Assembly: GCA_001898255.1 (NCBI GenBank) | Contig: MKTK01000034.1 | Location: 89,163-122,184 of the forward strand | DNA length: 33,022 bases | From: Chryseobacterium sp. 39-10 | Lineage (GTDB): Bacteria; Bacteroidota; Bacteroidia; Flavobacteriales; Weeksellaceae | Direction: 5' to 3' | Shown here: piece after piece, positions 8,444 through 15,189 of the stretch | Layout of the letters: every line of letters starts with the position of its first letter | Numbering within the stretch: the first letter of the stretch is position 1 | The notes under the pieces: generated by a model | Seen by the model: the letters and a program-made list of their open reading frames with translations, nothing else | The model's database searches: none | Told to the model about the DNA's origin: nothing | Position numbers and translations under genes: made by a program

Positions 8444-9235
8444 ATGCAAACTCAAAAAATAATAGACAGAATTGTCACTTGGCTGAAAGATTATGCCGAA
8501 AAGGCCGGGGTAAAAGGATATGTGATAGGTGTTTCTGGCGGTGTGGATTCTGCTGTGGTTTCTACTTTGTGCGCGATGACAGGGCTTGAGGTTTTGATGC
8601 TCGAGATGCCCATTCGGCAAAAAGCTGACCAAATCGATCGAGCTTGGGAACACATGAACGATGTATGTAAACGGTTCTCCAATGCAAAAGCAATGCGAGT
8701 TGATCTTACCCCAGCTTTCGAAGAACTTTATAAGACTTTTGATGTAGATGAAGAAAAGTATCCTGCGGAGAAACTGGCATTTGCCAACTCAAGAAGTAGA
8801 TTGAGGATGCTTACTCTTTATTATTACGGCCAAATTAACTCAATGCTCGTATGTGGTACTGGCAACAAAGTAGAAGATTTTGGGATCGGTTTCTACACCA
8901 AATATGGCGATGGTGGCGTTGATGTTTCGCCTATCGCCGATCTTTATAAAACAGAAGTTTACGAACTTTCCCGTGCGCTTAATCTCGTAAATTCTGTGCA
9001 AAATGCTATTCCAACTGACGGATTGTGGGATGCGGAAAGAACCGATGAACAGCAAATTGGAGCCACCTACCCAGAACTCGAGAAAATTCAGAAAGAGTGG
9101 GGAGCAAAAACTGAAAAAGATTATTCAGGTCGGGATCTGGAAGTGTTCAAAATATTCAGCAGAATGAATCGCGCGGCTCAGCATAAAATTCAGCCCATTC
9201 CCATTTGTGACATCCCGGAAGAATGGCGGTCGTGA
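8444..9235 (+). CDS. nadE: NH3-dependent NAD+ synthetase
   Basis: A 263-residue enzyme that amidates deamido-NAD to NAD+ using ATP, the last step of NAD biosynthesis. The ATP-pyrophosphatase P-loop SGGVDS is at residues 31-36. Downstream are SRLRMLTLYYYGQ, the GTGNKVEDFGIGFYTKYGDGG substrate segment and the DLYKTEVYEL stretch. There is no N-terminal nitrilase/glutaminase domain, so this is the ammonia-using form (about 260-275 residues is usual). It lies between the acetyltransferase and the barnase-like gene on the plus strand. Confidence 0.95.
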   Translation: MQTQKIIDRIVTWLKDYAEKAGVKGYVIGVSGGVDSAVVSTLCAMTGLEVLMLEMPIRQKADQIDRAWEHMNDVCKRFSNAKAMRVDLTPAFEELYKTFDVDEEKYPAEKLAFANSRSRLRMLTLYYYGQINSMLVCGTGNKVEDFGIGFYTKYGDGGVDVSPIADLYKTEVYELSRALNLVNSVQNAIPTDGLWDAERTDEQQIGATYPELEKIQKEWGAKTEKDYSGRDLEVFKIFSRMNRAAQHKIQPIPICDIPEEWRS

Positions 9236-9285
9236 CCTGTACACCATGAAAGAATTTTATACTGAATTTTTAATGCATCATCTTT

Positions 9286-9825
9286 ATGAATAATCCAAAG
9301 GTTAAACTGTTTCTTTACTTCGTCATTGGCGCGCTATCGGCATTTCTGGTGATGTATTTTGTCAATAATTATACGATTGAGAAGAAGGATTCCGCAACTT
9401 CGGTGGCTTCATCTTCTCATGAATCAAAGGAAAATACTAAGCGAGAAAATCGAAATTCAGAATCTCCTGTTAAATCTTCGGAACCTCGCACCAACTCGTC
9501 AATTGATCAGCTAACAGATGAACGCACTGTAATTAATTATGTAAAACAGAACCATCGCTTGCCCGATTGTTACATAACGAAAAACCAAGCACGAAACCAA
9601 GGATGGATTGCATCTCAAGGTAATTTATGCGATGTTTTGCCGGGTCGTGCCATTGGAGGAGATCATTTTTCGAACCGAGAAAAAACCCTTCCAAAAGGGG
9701 AGCAATACTACGAAGCAGACGTAAATTATCGCTGCGGCCGTAGAAATGCAGACCGAATTATCTTTACAAAAAATGGCGATGTTTGGCTCACCAAAAATCA
9801 TTACAAAAGTTTCGAGAAGCAATAA
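9286..9825 (+). CDS. Membrane-anchored barnase-type ribonuclease
   Basis: A 179-residue guanyl-specific RNase of the barnase (N1/T1) family. Residues about 8-27 form one hydrophobic segment after Lys5/Lys7, so the catalytic part should lie outside the cytoplasmic membrane on a Ser-rich linker (36-75). Residues 80-179 align with mature barnase almost throughout. The catalytic set is complete: Lys99 (YITK), Glu143 (YEADVNY), Arg153 and Arg157 (GRRNADR), His172 (NHYKSF). These match barnase K27, E73, R83, R87 and H102. Three Cys (95, 115, 150) replace non-Cys positions of barnase and may form a disulfide. The next gene is a barstar homologue. It may share the nadE transcript (50-base gap). Confidence 0.93.
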   Translation: MNNPKVKLFLYFVIGALSAFLVMYFVNNYTIEKKDSATSVASSSHESKENTKRENRNSESPVKSSEPRTNSSIDQLTDERTVINYVKQNHRLPDCYITKNQARNQGWIASQGNLCDVLPGRAIGGDHFSNREKTLPKGEQYYEADVNYRCGRRNADRIIFTKNGDVWLTKNHYKSFEKQ

Positions 9826-9870
9826 TTAATTATTTTGGATTTTGTTCCAAGTAATCTTAAAAATAGAATA

Positions 9871-10155
9871 ATGAACGTTTACATAGACTTTGCCAATATA
9901 GGCGATGATGAAGATTTCTACGAGCAGTTAAAAGAAAAATTGCCGCTTCCGGAATATTTTGGAGACAATTTGAATGCACTGTACGACAGTATTACCGGCG
10001 ATTTGGAAATGCCGCTTCATATCGAATTTGTCAACATGAGTGTAGATCAGCTCGATATTTTTGAGGATTTAATCACCACCTTAGAAGATGCCGAAGAAGA
10101 AATCGACGGCTTCACTTTCAGCTATTATTTGGAACAATATGAGGATGAAGAATAA
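9871..10155 (+). CDS. Barstar-family ribonuclease inhibitor
   Basis: A 94-residue acidic cytoplasmic protein. The signature KLPLPEYFGDNLNALYDSITG (residues 23-43) aligns with barstar without gaps. Asp39, the main barnase-contacting residue of barstar, is kept, while barstar Asp35 is Asn35 here and Trp38 is Tyr38. The ATG at 9871 is preferred; an in-frame TTG at 9835 would add 12 residues of non-barstar sequence. It follows the RNase gene by 45 bases, so it is the cognate inhibitor protecting the cytoplasm before export. The C-terminus is very acidic (YEDEE). It converges on purE with a gap of only two bases and no visible terminator. Confidence 0.92.
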   Translation: MNVYIDFANIGDDEDFYEQLKEKLPLPEYFGDNLNALYDSITGDLEMPLHIEFVNMSVDQLDIFEDLITTLEDAEEEIDGFTFSYYLEQYEDEE

Positions 10156-10157
10156 TA

Positions 10158-10658
10158 CTATCCGTAATGATTAGGATGAATCTTCTTAATTTCATCAACC
10201 GTTGAAAGAACTTTTGCCTCTAATGAATTTTGGTAAATCTCTAATTTTTGGGCAATGGAATCATTAGTACTTCCAATGATTTTGGCGGCGAGAATTCCTG
10301 CATTAGTGGCGCCATTTAGGGCAACAGTAGCAACGGGGATTCCTGATGGCATTTGCAAAATGGATAGAACCGAATCCCAACCATCAATAGAGTTAGATGA
10401 TAGAATAGGGACGCCAATAACGGGCAATGTGGTGCAGCTTGCAACCATGCCCGGCAAATGTGCTGCACCTCCTGCACCAGCAATAATCACTTGTAAACCA
10501 CGATCCTTGGCTGTCTTCGCATAGTCTAGCATTCTTTCTGGCGTGCGATGTGCTGAAACCACCGTCAATTCATAAGGAATATCCAGCGATTGTAGAAATT
10601 GAGCTGCCTGCTCCATAATTGCCAAATCGCTTTGGCTTCCCATAATGATTCCGACCAT
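10158..10658 (-). CDS. purE: N5-carboxyaminoimidazole ribonucleotide mutase
   Basis: A 166-residue class I PurE that converts N5-CAIR to CAIR in de novo purine synthesis. Motifs are GSQSDL (residues 7-12), SAHRTPERM (catalytic His), AGAGGAAHLPGMVAS and SIDGWDSVLSILQMP, all classic. It is the last gene of a minus-strand run in which PurK, which makes its substrate, lies two genes upstream. The CBS-pair gene separates them. Confidence 0.97.
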   Translation of the reverse strand: MVGIIMGSQSDLAIMEQAAQFLQSLDIPYELTVVSAHRTPERMLDYAKTAKDRGLQVIIAGAGGAAHLPGMVASCTTLPVIGVPILSSNSIDGWDSVLSILQMPSGIPVATVALNGATNAGILAAKIIGSTNDSIAQKLEIYQNSLEAKVLSTVDEIKKIHPNHYG

Positions 10659-10716
10659 TGTACTTTTTTGTTTGATGGCTTAAAGATAAGCAAAAACACA
10701 GGAGCGGTAATGAAAT

Positions 10717-11148
10717 TTAACCCTGAATATAATTTTGGAGGTGATTCACCAATTCCTTCTGCTGATGAACTTGTTCACGAATGAGATCTTTAATGGAAAT
10801 AACGCCGATCATTTGGCCGTCATCAATGACAGGCAGATATTGCATATTATAATCGGACATCATCTGCATGCAGTGTTCCAGCGAATCCAGCATTTTGAGT
10901 TGAGGCAAATTCACCGTCATCACCTCTTTCACTTGTGTGTCGGACGAATGCCGGTTTTTCAGGATGACATTTCTGGAGTAATTTCTTTCGGTAAAAATAC
11001 CATAGTATCGGTCCGCATCATGCACCACAATGGAACCCACATTATGGTTGGCCATCATTTGAAGCGCTTCCAAAACCGTACTTTCAGGATCAATAGTCAG
11101 GTGATTGAAACCACCTTTACGGGCGAAGATTGTTGCAACGTTACTCAT
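10717..11148 (-). CDS. CBS-domain-pair protein
   Basis: A 143-residue stand-alone Bateman module of two CBS domains (about 8-65 and 75-135). Recognisable pieces are STVLEALQMMANHNVGSIVV, YYGIFTERNYSRNVI, and MSDYNMQYLPVIDDGQMIGVISIKDLI. Such modules usually bind adenosine nucleotides and report energy or nucleotide state. No catalytic domain is attached. It is placed between purK and purE, 58 bases before purE, which makes an adenine-nucleotide-sensing role in purine synthesis tempting; that is inference only. An inverted repeat overlaps its start codon. Confidence 0.9.
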   Translation of the reverse strand: MSNVATIFARKGGFNHLTIDPESTVLEALQMMANHNVGSIVVHDADRYYGIFTERNYSRNVILKNRHSSDTQVKEVMTVNLPQLKMLDSLEHCMQMMSDYNMQYLPVIDDGQMIGVISIKDLIREQVHQQKELVNHLQNYIQG

Positions 11149-11169
11149 AGTACTATTTTTTAAGTACTA
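11148..11169. repeat. Inverted repeat overlapping the CBS gene start
   Basis: TAGTACT (11148-11154) and AGTACTA (11163-11169) form perfect 7-bp arms around an 8-base A/T loop. The left arm touches the first base of the CBS start codon. It could be an operator or a leader hairpin. The remainder of the 11170-11292 gap to purK shows no gene and only a weak -7-like TAACTTTA. Confidence 0.55.
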
Positions 11170-11292
11170 AAGTTAGTATTATTTTTTAAATTTGATAATG
11201 ATACATTTATTTTAATGTGAAAATCTCATCAATAAAGCGATTGCGGCGTTTTTGGTGCAATGTCATTACGCCCTCCACGCCGTTTAATTTTG

Positions 11293-12399
11293 TTATGCAA
11301 TGACCCGAATTAATGATTTGATGAATACCAATTTCTTCATCAGTTCTTCTCTGGAATTTGCCAATACATTGATGTGTCCCATTTTTCTACCGGGTTTGGT
11401 TTCTGTTTTTCCGTAAAGGTGAACATAGGTTTTGGGCAGTTTCAGCACCTCTTCCAAACCTTCGTATTTTACTTTTCCCTGATAACCTTCTTCACCAACC
11501 AAATTCAGCATTCCGGAAAAACCGATGGCGTCGGTATCTGCAAGGGGAAGATTTTTGAGGACGCGGTAAAACTGTTCAAACTGAGAATTAGCGTTGCCTT
11601 CCTGGGTTTGGTGGCCAGAGTTGTGCAGGCGAGGTGCAGTTTCATTGACCCAAACCTTTTGATTTTTATCTAACAACAACTCGATTGCAAAAAGACCAGG
11701 CGAATCTGCAGCATTGATAAATTGTTTGGTGATCAGGTCAATTTGAAGTTGAACTTCGGCAGAAATATCGGCGGGGCAAATATTAAAATCCAATAAGTTC
11801 AATTGTGGATCGGCAACCATCTCGGTTACCGGAAAAACTTGGGTATCGCCATCTTCATTTTTGGCCACGATAACGGAAAGTTCTTTTTCGATATCAACCA
11901 AGGTTTCCAAAACCGACGGCACATCCCATAAATTCTTCAAATCTTCTTCTGTGCGAATCACTTGCACGCCCTTTCCGTCGTAGCCGCCCGTATTCATTTT
12001 TTGAACAAAAGGAAGTGGAAAATGCATCTCAGATTTTTGCTGAATTGTCTGAAATGCAGGACTGGGAATTTGATGATGTGAGTAAAATTCTTTCTGCAAA
12101 ATCTTTTGCTGAATGATGCGGATGATCTCAGGGCTTGGAATAATTTTAATCCCTGAATCGCGCAGTTCAAAAAGCGCATCCACATTCACATGCTCGATCT
12201 CGATCGAGAGAACATCTTTGCCTTTTCCAAAATCAAAAACGGTGTCGAAATCATTAAAGTTACCAATGGTAATCGCTGAAATTGTAGCGCATGGAGCATC
12301 TTCGGCCGGATCGAGCGTGAACCATTGATCATCGTATTTTAACGCGTTCTGAATGAGCATTCGACCGAGCTGTCCGCCGCCGAGGATTCCTATTTTCAT
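11293..12399 (-). CDS. purK: 5-(carboxyamino)imidazole ribonucleotide synthase
   Basis: A 368-residue ATP-grasp enzyme that makes N5-CAIR from AIR, bicarbonate and ATP. The N-terminal GILGGGQLGRML (4-15) is the PurK signature. It is followed by SIEIEHVNVDAL, the ATP-grasp loop FVQKMNTGGYDGKGVQV, a central FAIELLLDK and the metal-binding VNETAPRLHNSGHQT. Length is normal. VOC and menF genes precede it closely (29-base gap to VOC), so it belongs to the same minus-strand run. Confidence 0.97.
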   Translation of the reverse strand: MKIGILGGGQLGRMLIQNALKYDDQWFTLDPAEDAPCATISAITIGNFNDFDTVFDFGKGKDVLSIEIEHVNVDALFELRDSGIKIIPSPEIIRIIQQKILQKEFYSHHQIPSPAFQTIQQKSEMHFPLPFVQKMNTGGYDGKGVQVIRTEEDLKNLWDVPSVLETLVDIEKELSVIVAKNEDGDTQVFPVTEMVADPQLNLLDFNICPADISAEVQLQIDLITKQFINAADSPGLFAIELLLDKNQKVWVNETAPRLHNSGHQTQEGNANSQFEQFYRVLKNLPLADTDAIGFSGMLNLVGEEGYQGKVKYEGLEEVLKLPKTYVHLYGKTETKPGRKMGHINVLANSREELMKKLVFIKSLIRVIA

Positions 12400-12428
12400 G
12401 GGTTTGTATTTAATGATTATTGATGGTT

Positions 12429-12806
12429 TTACTCTTCATAAAATTCCAGCGGAAGCTGATCCGGATCTTGGGTGAAGAAGAATTTTTTACTTGTATATTC
12501 GTCAGTTCTTATGGATTCGCACTCTAAGCCATGATTCATCATTTCCTGTCTTTTTTGCTCCACATTTTCCACCGCAAAAGCCAAATGCCGCAAGCCACAA
12601 CTTTCCGGTTGTGATGGTCTTTTGGGAGGTTCGGGAAAAGAAAAAAGCTCGATGATATAATGATCTCCAATGCCGAGGTCGAGCTTCCACGAATTTCTTT
12701 CTTCTCTGTAGATTTCGCGAAGAATGGTTAAGCCCAAAACCTCCGTATAAAACTTTTTCGATACGTTGTAATTCGAACAGATGATGGCAATGTGGTGAAT
12801 TTTCAT
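12429..12806 (-). CDS. VOC-fold protein, glyoxalase I-like (YaeR/GloA2 type)
   Basis: A 125-residue vicinal-oxygen-chelate protein of the small glyoxalase-like group. All four expected metal ligands are visible: His5 (KIHHIAI), Glu53 (IIELFSF), His74 (LRHLAFAV) and Glu121 (LPLEFYEE). The substrate is not known for this subgroup. It follows isochorismate synthase by seven bases and precedes purK by 29, so it is co-transcribed with both. Confidence 0.9.
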   Translation of the reverse strand: MKIHHIAIICSNYNVSKKFYTEVLGLTILREIYREERNSWKLDLGIGDHYIIELFSFPEPPKRPSQPESCGLRHLAFAVENVEQKRQEMMNHGLECESIRTDEYTSKKFFFTQDPDQLPLEFYEE

Positions 12807-12813
12807 CTTTTCA

Positions 12814-13788
12814 TCAATTTAAAAAATCTAAATTTTTCATGATTGCTTCAGCTTTAAGCTCCGTTTCTCTCCATTCGTTTTCTGGCGAGCTGTCGGCTGT
12901 TATTCCGCCACCCACATAAAGCAATGCAGCGTTCGAGAACAATTCAGCACAGCGTAAATTAACGAAATACTGCACAGTTTCGTCATCTTCATATCGAATA
13001 TAACCAGCGTAGAAATTTCGGGGGTATTTTTCAAATTTTTGAATGGCTTCCTCGCAAAACTGCTTCGGGATGCCACAGACAGCGGGAGTAGGGTGAAGTG
13101 CCGAAATAATTTGTTCGAGATCGTTTTTGTCGATGACGGTTTTAAAATCGGTTCGCAAATGTTTAATATTCCCCGATTCATGGCTGTAGGTTTCCGATTG
13201 TTGTACTTCAGTGGAAAAATGAGCCAGGACTTTTGCTATATAGTCGGTAACTGGTTTTTGTTCCTCGATTTCCTTCGATGTCCATTCTTCGTGCAAAGGA
13301 AGTGTTCCTGCTAAACTCATGGTTTCAAATTCGGAGGTTTTCTTGTTGAATTTTCCCAACACTTCAGAAAAAGCGCCGATCCATGATTTTCCGTCTTTCA
13401 AAAACAAATAGGAAAATGCGTTGGGATAAGATTGGCAAAGGTTAAGAAAAGATTCCGTAAGATTCAACTTTTCAAAAGGAACTTTTTTTCTTCTGGAAAT
13501 AACCAATTTAGCCAGATGATTTGCGTTGATCAATGCAATGACCTGCTTTAGTTTTTGCAAATAATCTTGCTTACTTTCTTCTTCGAAATTGATGGGCGGT
13601 ATTGATAATTGGTCTGATAATAGCGGTTCCGCAATGAGTTCTTCTTTTTTTACCGTTGAAATATTACCGAAGAAATTTAAAGTTTCTTTACCATTGAAGG
13701 AGATAAAGTTCACAGCATTCCTGTCAGAATTTTCCCCAGTAGTCAGGATTTGATCGGAAAAAGGCAACTTAAAATACAGCATATCCAT
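12814..13788 (-). CDS. menF: Isochorismate synthase / chorismate-binding enzyme
   Basis: A 324-residue Mg2+-dependent enzyme converting chorismate to isochorismate. In this context that is most likely the first committed step of menaquinone synthesis. Motifs are HLAKLVISRR (catalytic-base Lys94 region), MSLAGTLPL, SALHPTPAVCG, FYAGYIRYED, LYVGGGITADSSPENEWRETELKAEAI. It is shorter than E. coli MenF/EntC because the N-terminal region is reduced. A hotdog thioesterase gene lies 49 bases upstream. A siderophore (EntC) role is possible in principle, but no siderophore genes are present. A second ATG exists two codons downstream. Confidence 0.9.
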   Translation of the reverse strand: MDMLYFKLPFSDQILTTGENSDRNAVNFISFNGKETLNFFGNISTVKKEELIAEPLLSDQLSIPPINFEEESKQDYLQKLKQVIALINANHLAKLVISRRKKVPFEKLNLTESFLNLCQSYPNAFSYLFLKDGKSWIGAFSEVLGKFNKKTSEFETMSLAGTLPLHEEWTSKEIEEQKPVTDYIAKVLAHFSTEVQQSETYSHESGNIKHLRTDFKTVIDKNDLEQIISALHPTPAVCGIPKQFCEEAIQKFEKYPRNFYAGYIRYEDDETVQYFVNLRCAELFSNAALLYVGGGITADSSPENEWRETELKAEAIMKNLDFLN

Positions 13789-13837
13789 TGAGGCAAAAGA
13801 GCATTGAAGGCATCAAAAATTCAATAATGCTTTATCG

Positions 13838-14266
13838 CTATTGAGGGCGGGGAATAATATTATTGGTCATGGTGGTGTGGTTGATCAGGTGACCTTTCTC
13901 GTCACGGATTTCAATTTCGGAAACGTGCATCGTATTGCCTTTGCGGATAAAACGTGCAGTTCCGGTAACGATGCCATCTTTTTTACTTCGCAAATGATTA
14001 GAGTTGATATTGGTGCCCACTGGTACCACCACATTGGTATCTACATGAAGAACTGAGAGGCAAGAACCCAGAGTTTCTGCCAAAACGCAATTTGCACCGC
14101 CATGTAAAATTCCGTAGGGTTGATGCACCTTAGGCGTAACAGGCATGGTGGCGGTTAACGAGTTTTCGGAAACATCGGTAAATATTATATCGAGGTTTTT
14201 GGCTAAATTTTCTCCACCCCAATGGTTGAGTCGGTTCAGTATTTCTTCTTTGTGATCGAAATTCAT
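13838..14266 (-). CDS. Hotdog-fold acyl-CoA thioesterase, likely DHNA-CoA thioesterase
   Basis: A 142-residue PaaI/YdiI-type thioesterase. The active-site helix QPYGILHGGANCVLAETLGS matches the YdiI/MenI group, including the catalytic Glu of LAE. The position directly before isochorismate synthase suggests hydrolysis of 1,4-dihydroxy-2-naphthoyl-CoA in menaquinone synthesis (MenI role). The family has broad substrates, so the specific role is inferred from context. It follows the acyltransferase gene by 11 bases. Confidence 0.88.
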   Translation of the reverse strand: MNFDHKEEILNRLNHWGGENLAKNLDIIFTDVSENSLTATMPVTPKVHQPYGILHGGANCVLAETLGSCLSVLHVDTNVVVPVGTNINSNHLRSKKDGIVTGTARFIRKGNTMHVSEIEIRDEKGHLINHTTMTNNIIPRPQ

Positions 14267-14277
14267 AGCGTTTTGTT

Positions 14278-14850
14278 TTAGTAAATCTGTGGATTCCAGT
14301 TTTGCGGCACTTTTGGCGTAATTTTGTAATTGACATAATACTCCTGAATTTCCTTCATGATTTCTTCGTAGGATGAACTGGCAATTTTTTCGTACGGAAT
14401 TTTATACCCCAAATACATGGTTTTCGTTTTGAAATCGCCTGCTGCAAGCACAATAGGAACTTTTGCAGCCAGTGCCATGTGGTAAAAACCTTTGCGCCAT
14501 TTCGGTACCCAACTTCGGGTTCCTTCTGGTGTGATGACCAAGCTGAAATCCTCTTTTGCGAACTGCCTTGCAACGAAATTTACAAGGTCATTTTTCTGTG
14601 ACCGGTCGATGCCGATGCCGCCTAACGCTTTTACGATGCCGCCGTACCAAGCTTTCGTATGGGTATCTTTAATGATGATTTTCAGAGGTTTTCCTAATGA
14701 CCAATAGGCGAGATTGCCGAGCAGGTATTCGCTGTTATGGGTATGTGGCGCAACGGCGAGGATGCAGCGGTCAAGATTATTAACATCGCCTTGCAGAACG
14801 ACCTTCCAGCCGATGATTTTCAGGATGAGTTTGCCGATGAATTTTTTCAT
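14278..14850 (-). CDS. PlsC-like acyltransferase with HX4E in place of HX4D
   Basis: A 190-residue relative of 1-acylglycerol-3-phosphate acyltransferases. The start at 14850 (MKKFIGKLILKIIGW) is preferred over the frame extension to 14901, which runs into a terminator hairpin. The PEGTR box is intact at 108-112, followed by KWRKGFYHMA. The catalytic box reads APHTHNSE (34-41), with His36 kept but Glu41 where the canonical Asp should be. LAYWSLGKPLKIIIK and GGIGIDRS are typical of the Bacteroidota short form. Substrate is unknown. It may start the run that includes the thioesterase and menF. Confidence 0.85.
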   Translation of the reverse strand: MKKFIGKLILKIIGWKVVLQGDVNNLDRCILAVAPHTHNSEYLLGNLAYWSLGKPLKIIIKDTHTKAWYGGIVKALGGIGIDRSQKNDLVNFVARQFAKEDFSLVITPEGTRSWVPKWRKGFYHMALAAKVPIVLAAGDFKTKTMYLGYKIPYEKIASSSYEEIMKEIQEYYVNYKITPKVPQNWNPQIY

Positions 14851-14880
14851 GTGAAACCGAAAACTTATTGTGGATGATTG

Positions 14881-14918
14881 AAATAAAAAAGTATAACCCA
14901 ACTTAATCGGTTATACTT
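14881..14918 (-). terminator. Rho-independent terminator downstream of the small ORF
   Basis: AAGTATAACC (14889-14898) and GGTTATACTT (14909-14918) form a perfect 10-bp stem with a 10-base loop. On the minus strand the stem runs directly into TTTTTTATTT. It sits 28 bases past the 20-codon ORF and 31 bases before the acyltransferase start. An alternative reading is a 5' leader hairpin of the acyltransferase mRNA, because TATATTTG lies immediately upstream. Confidence 0.75.
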
Positions 14919-14920
14919 GA

Positions 14921-14928
14921 CAAATATA
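14921..14928 (-). promoter_or_regulatory. -7 promoter element (TATATTTG) before the acyltransferase gene
   Basis: TATATTTG on the minus strand with a T-rich, non-consensus -33 region. A transcript from it would begin near the left edge of the adjacent hairpin. Confidence 0.35.
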
Positions 14929-14946
14929 CTGAATTTAAAATTCTGA

Positions 14947-15009
14947 CTAAAAAAATTGGCTGACGAAATCCATAATCTTAATGGCGATTTCAATAACAAA
15001 CTGTACCAT
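14947..15009 (-). CDS. Possible 20-residue amphipathic membrane peptide
   Basis: An ATG-TAG frame coding MVQFVIEIAIKIMDFVSQFF. Polar residues fall at 3, 7, 11, 14, 17 and 18, so a helix would carry one narrow polar stripe on an otherwise hydrophobic surface. That pattern resembles TisB-like type I toxins and phenol-soluble modulins by design, not by homology. The frame is bracketed by a plausible promoter (TTG-N19-TATCTTCG, predicted start near 15051) and a strong terminator (14881-14918). This gives a compact transcript of about 170 bases that contains nothing else. I do not recognise the peptide; coding is a hypothesis. Confidence 0.4.
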   Translation of the reverse strand: MVQFVIEIAIKIMDFVSQFF

Positions 15010-15055
15010 GGCGGGTCTATATTTGAGGTTATGTTTTTTTAAACATTTAACAGTA

Positions 15056-15085
15056 CGAAGATAGTTTTTATTTTAATCTGTACAA
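15056..15085 (-). promoter_or_regulatory. Promoter of the small-ORF transcript
   Basis: On the minus strand, TTG (15085-15083), 19 bases, then TATCTTCG (15063-15056), one mismatch from TAnnTTTG. The leader to the ATG at 15009 would be about 42 bases and contains a 6-bp hairpin (ATGTTT/AAACAT). A perfect TATATTTG on the opposite strand at 15018-15025 could drive an antisense transcript across this leader. Confidence 0.4.
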
Positions 15086-15123
15086 CGCATTGCTCTGTTA
15101 ATTTTTATTTAAATTTTCAGTCG

Positions 15124-15182
15124 GATGAACAAGCGAAAAGCGAAAAAACTGTTGATGTTCAGGATTCCGCTTTTGCTCATCC
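15124..15182. repeat. Imperfect inverted repeat after the PspC gene
   Basis: GGATGA...GCGAAAAGCG on the left and CGCTTTTGCTCATCC on the right pair with a bulge around a 25-base loop, beginning just past the PspC-protein stop at 15190. It lacks a clean T-tract, so termination is possible but unproven. Confidence 0.35.
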
Positions 15183-15189
15183 ACTCTCA

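Noticed and set aside
9835-9870. TTG-initiated extension of the barstar gene
   Set aside because: The 12 added residues do not resemble barstar, and the ATG at 9871 gives barstar-identical numbering of the signature helix.
10735-11163. 142-codon plus-strand frame
   Set aside because: Exact antisense of the CBS-pair gene; His-rich low-plausibility sequence.
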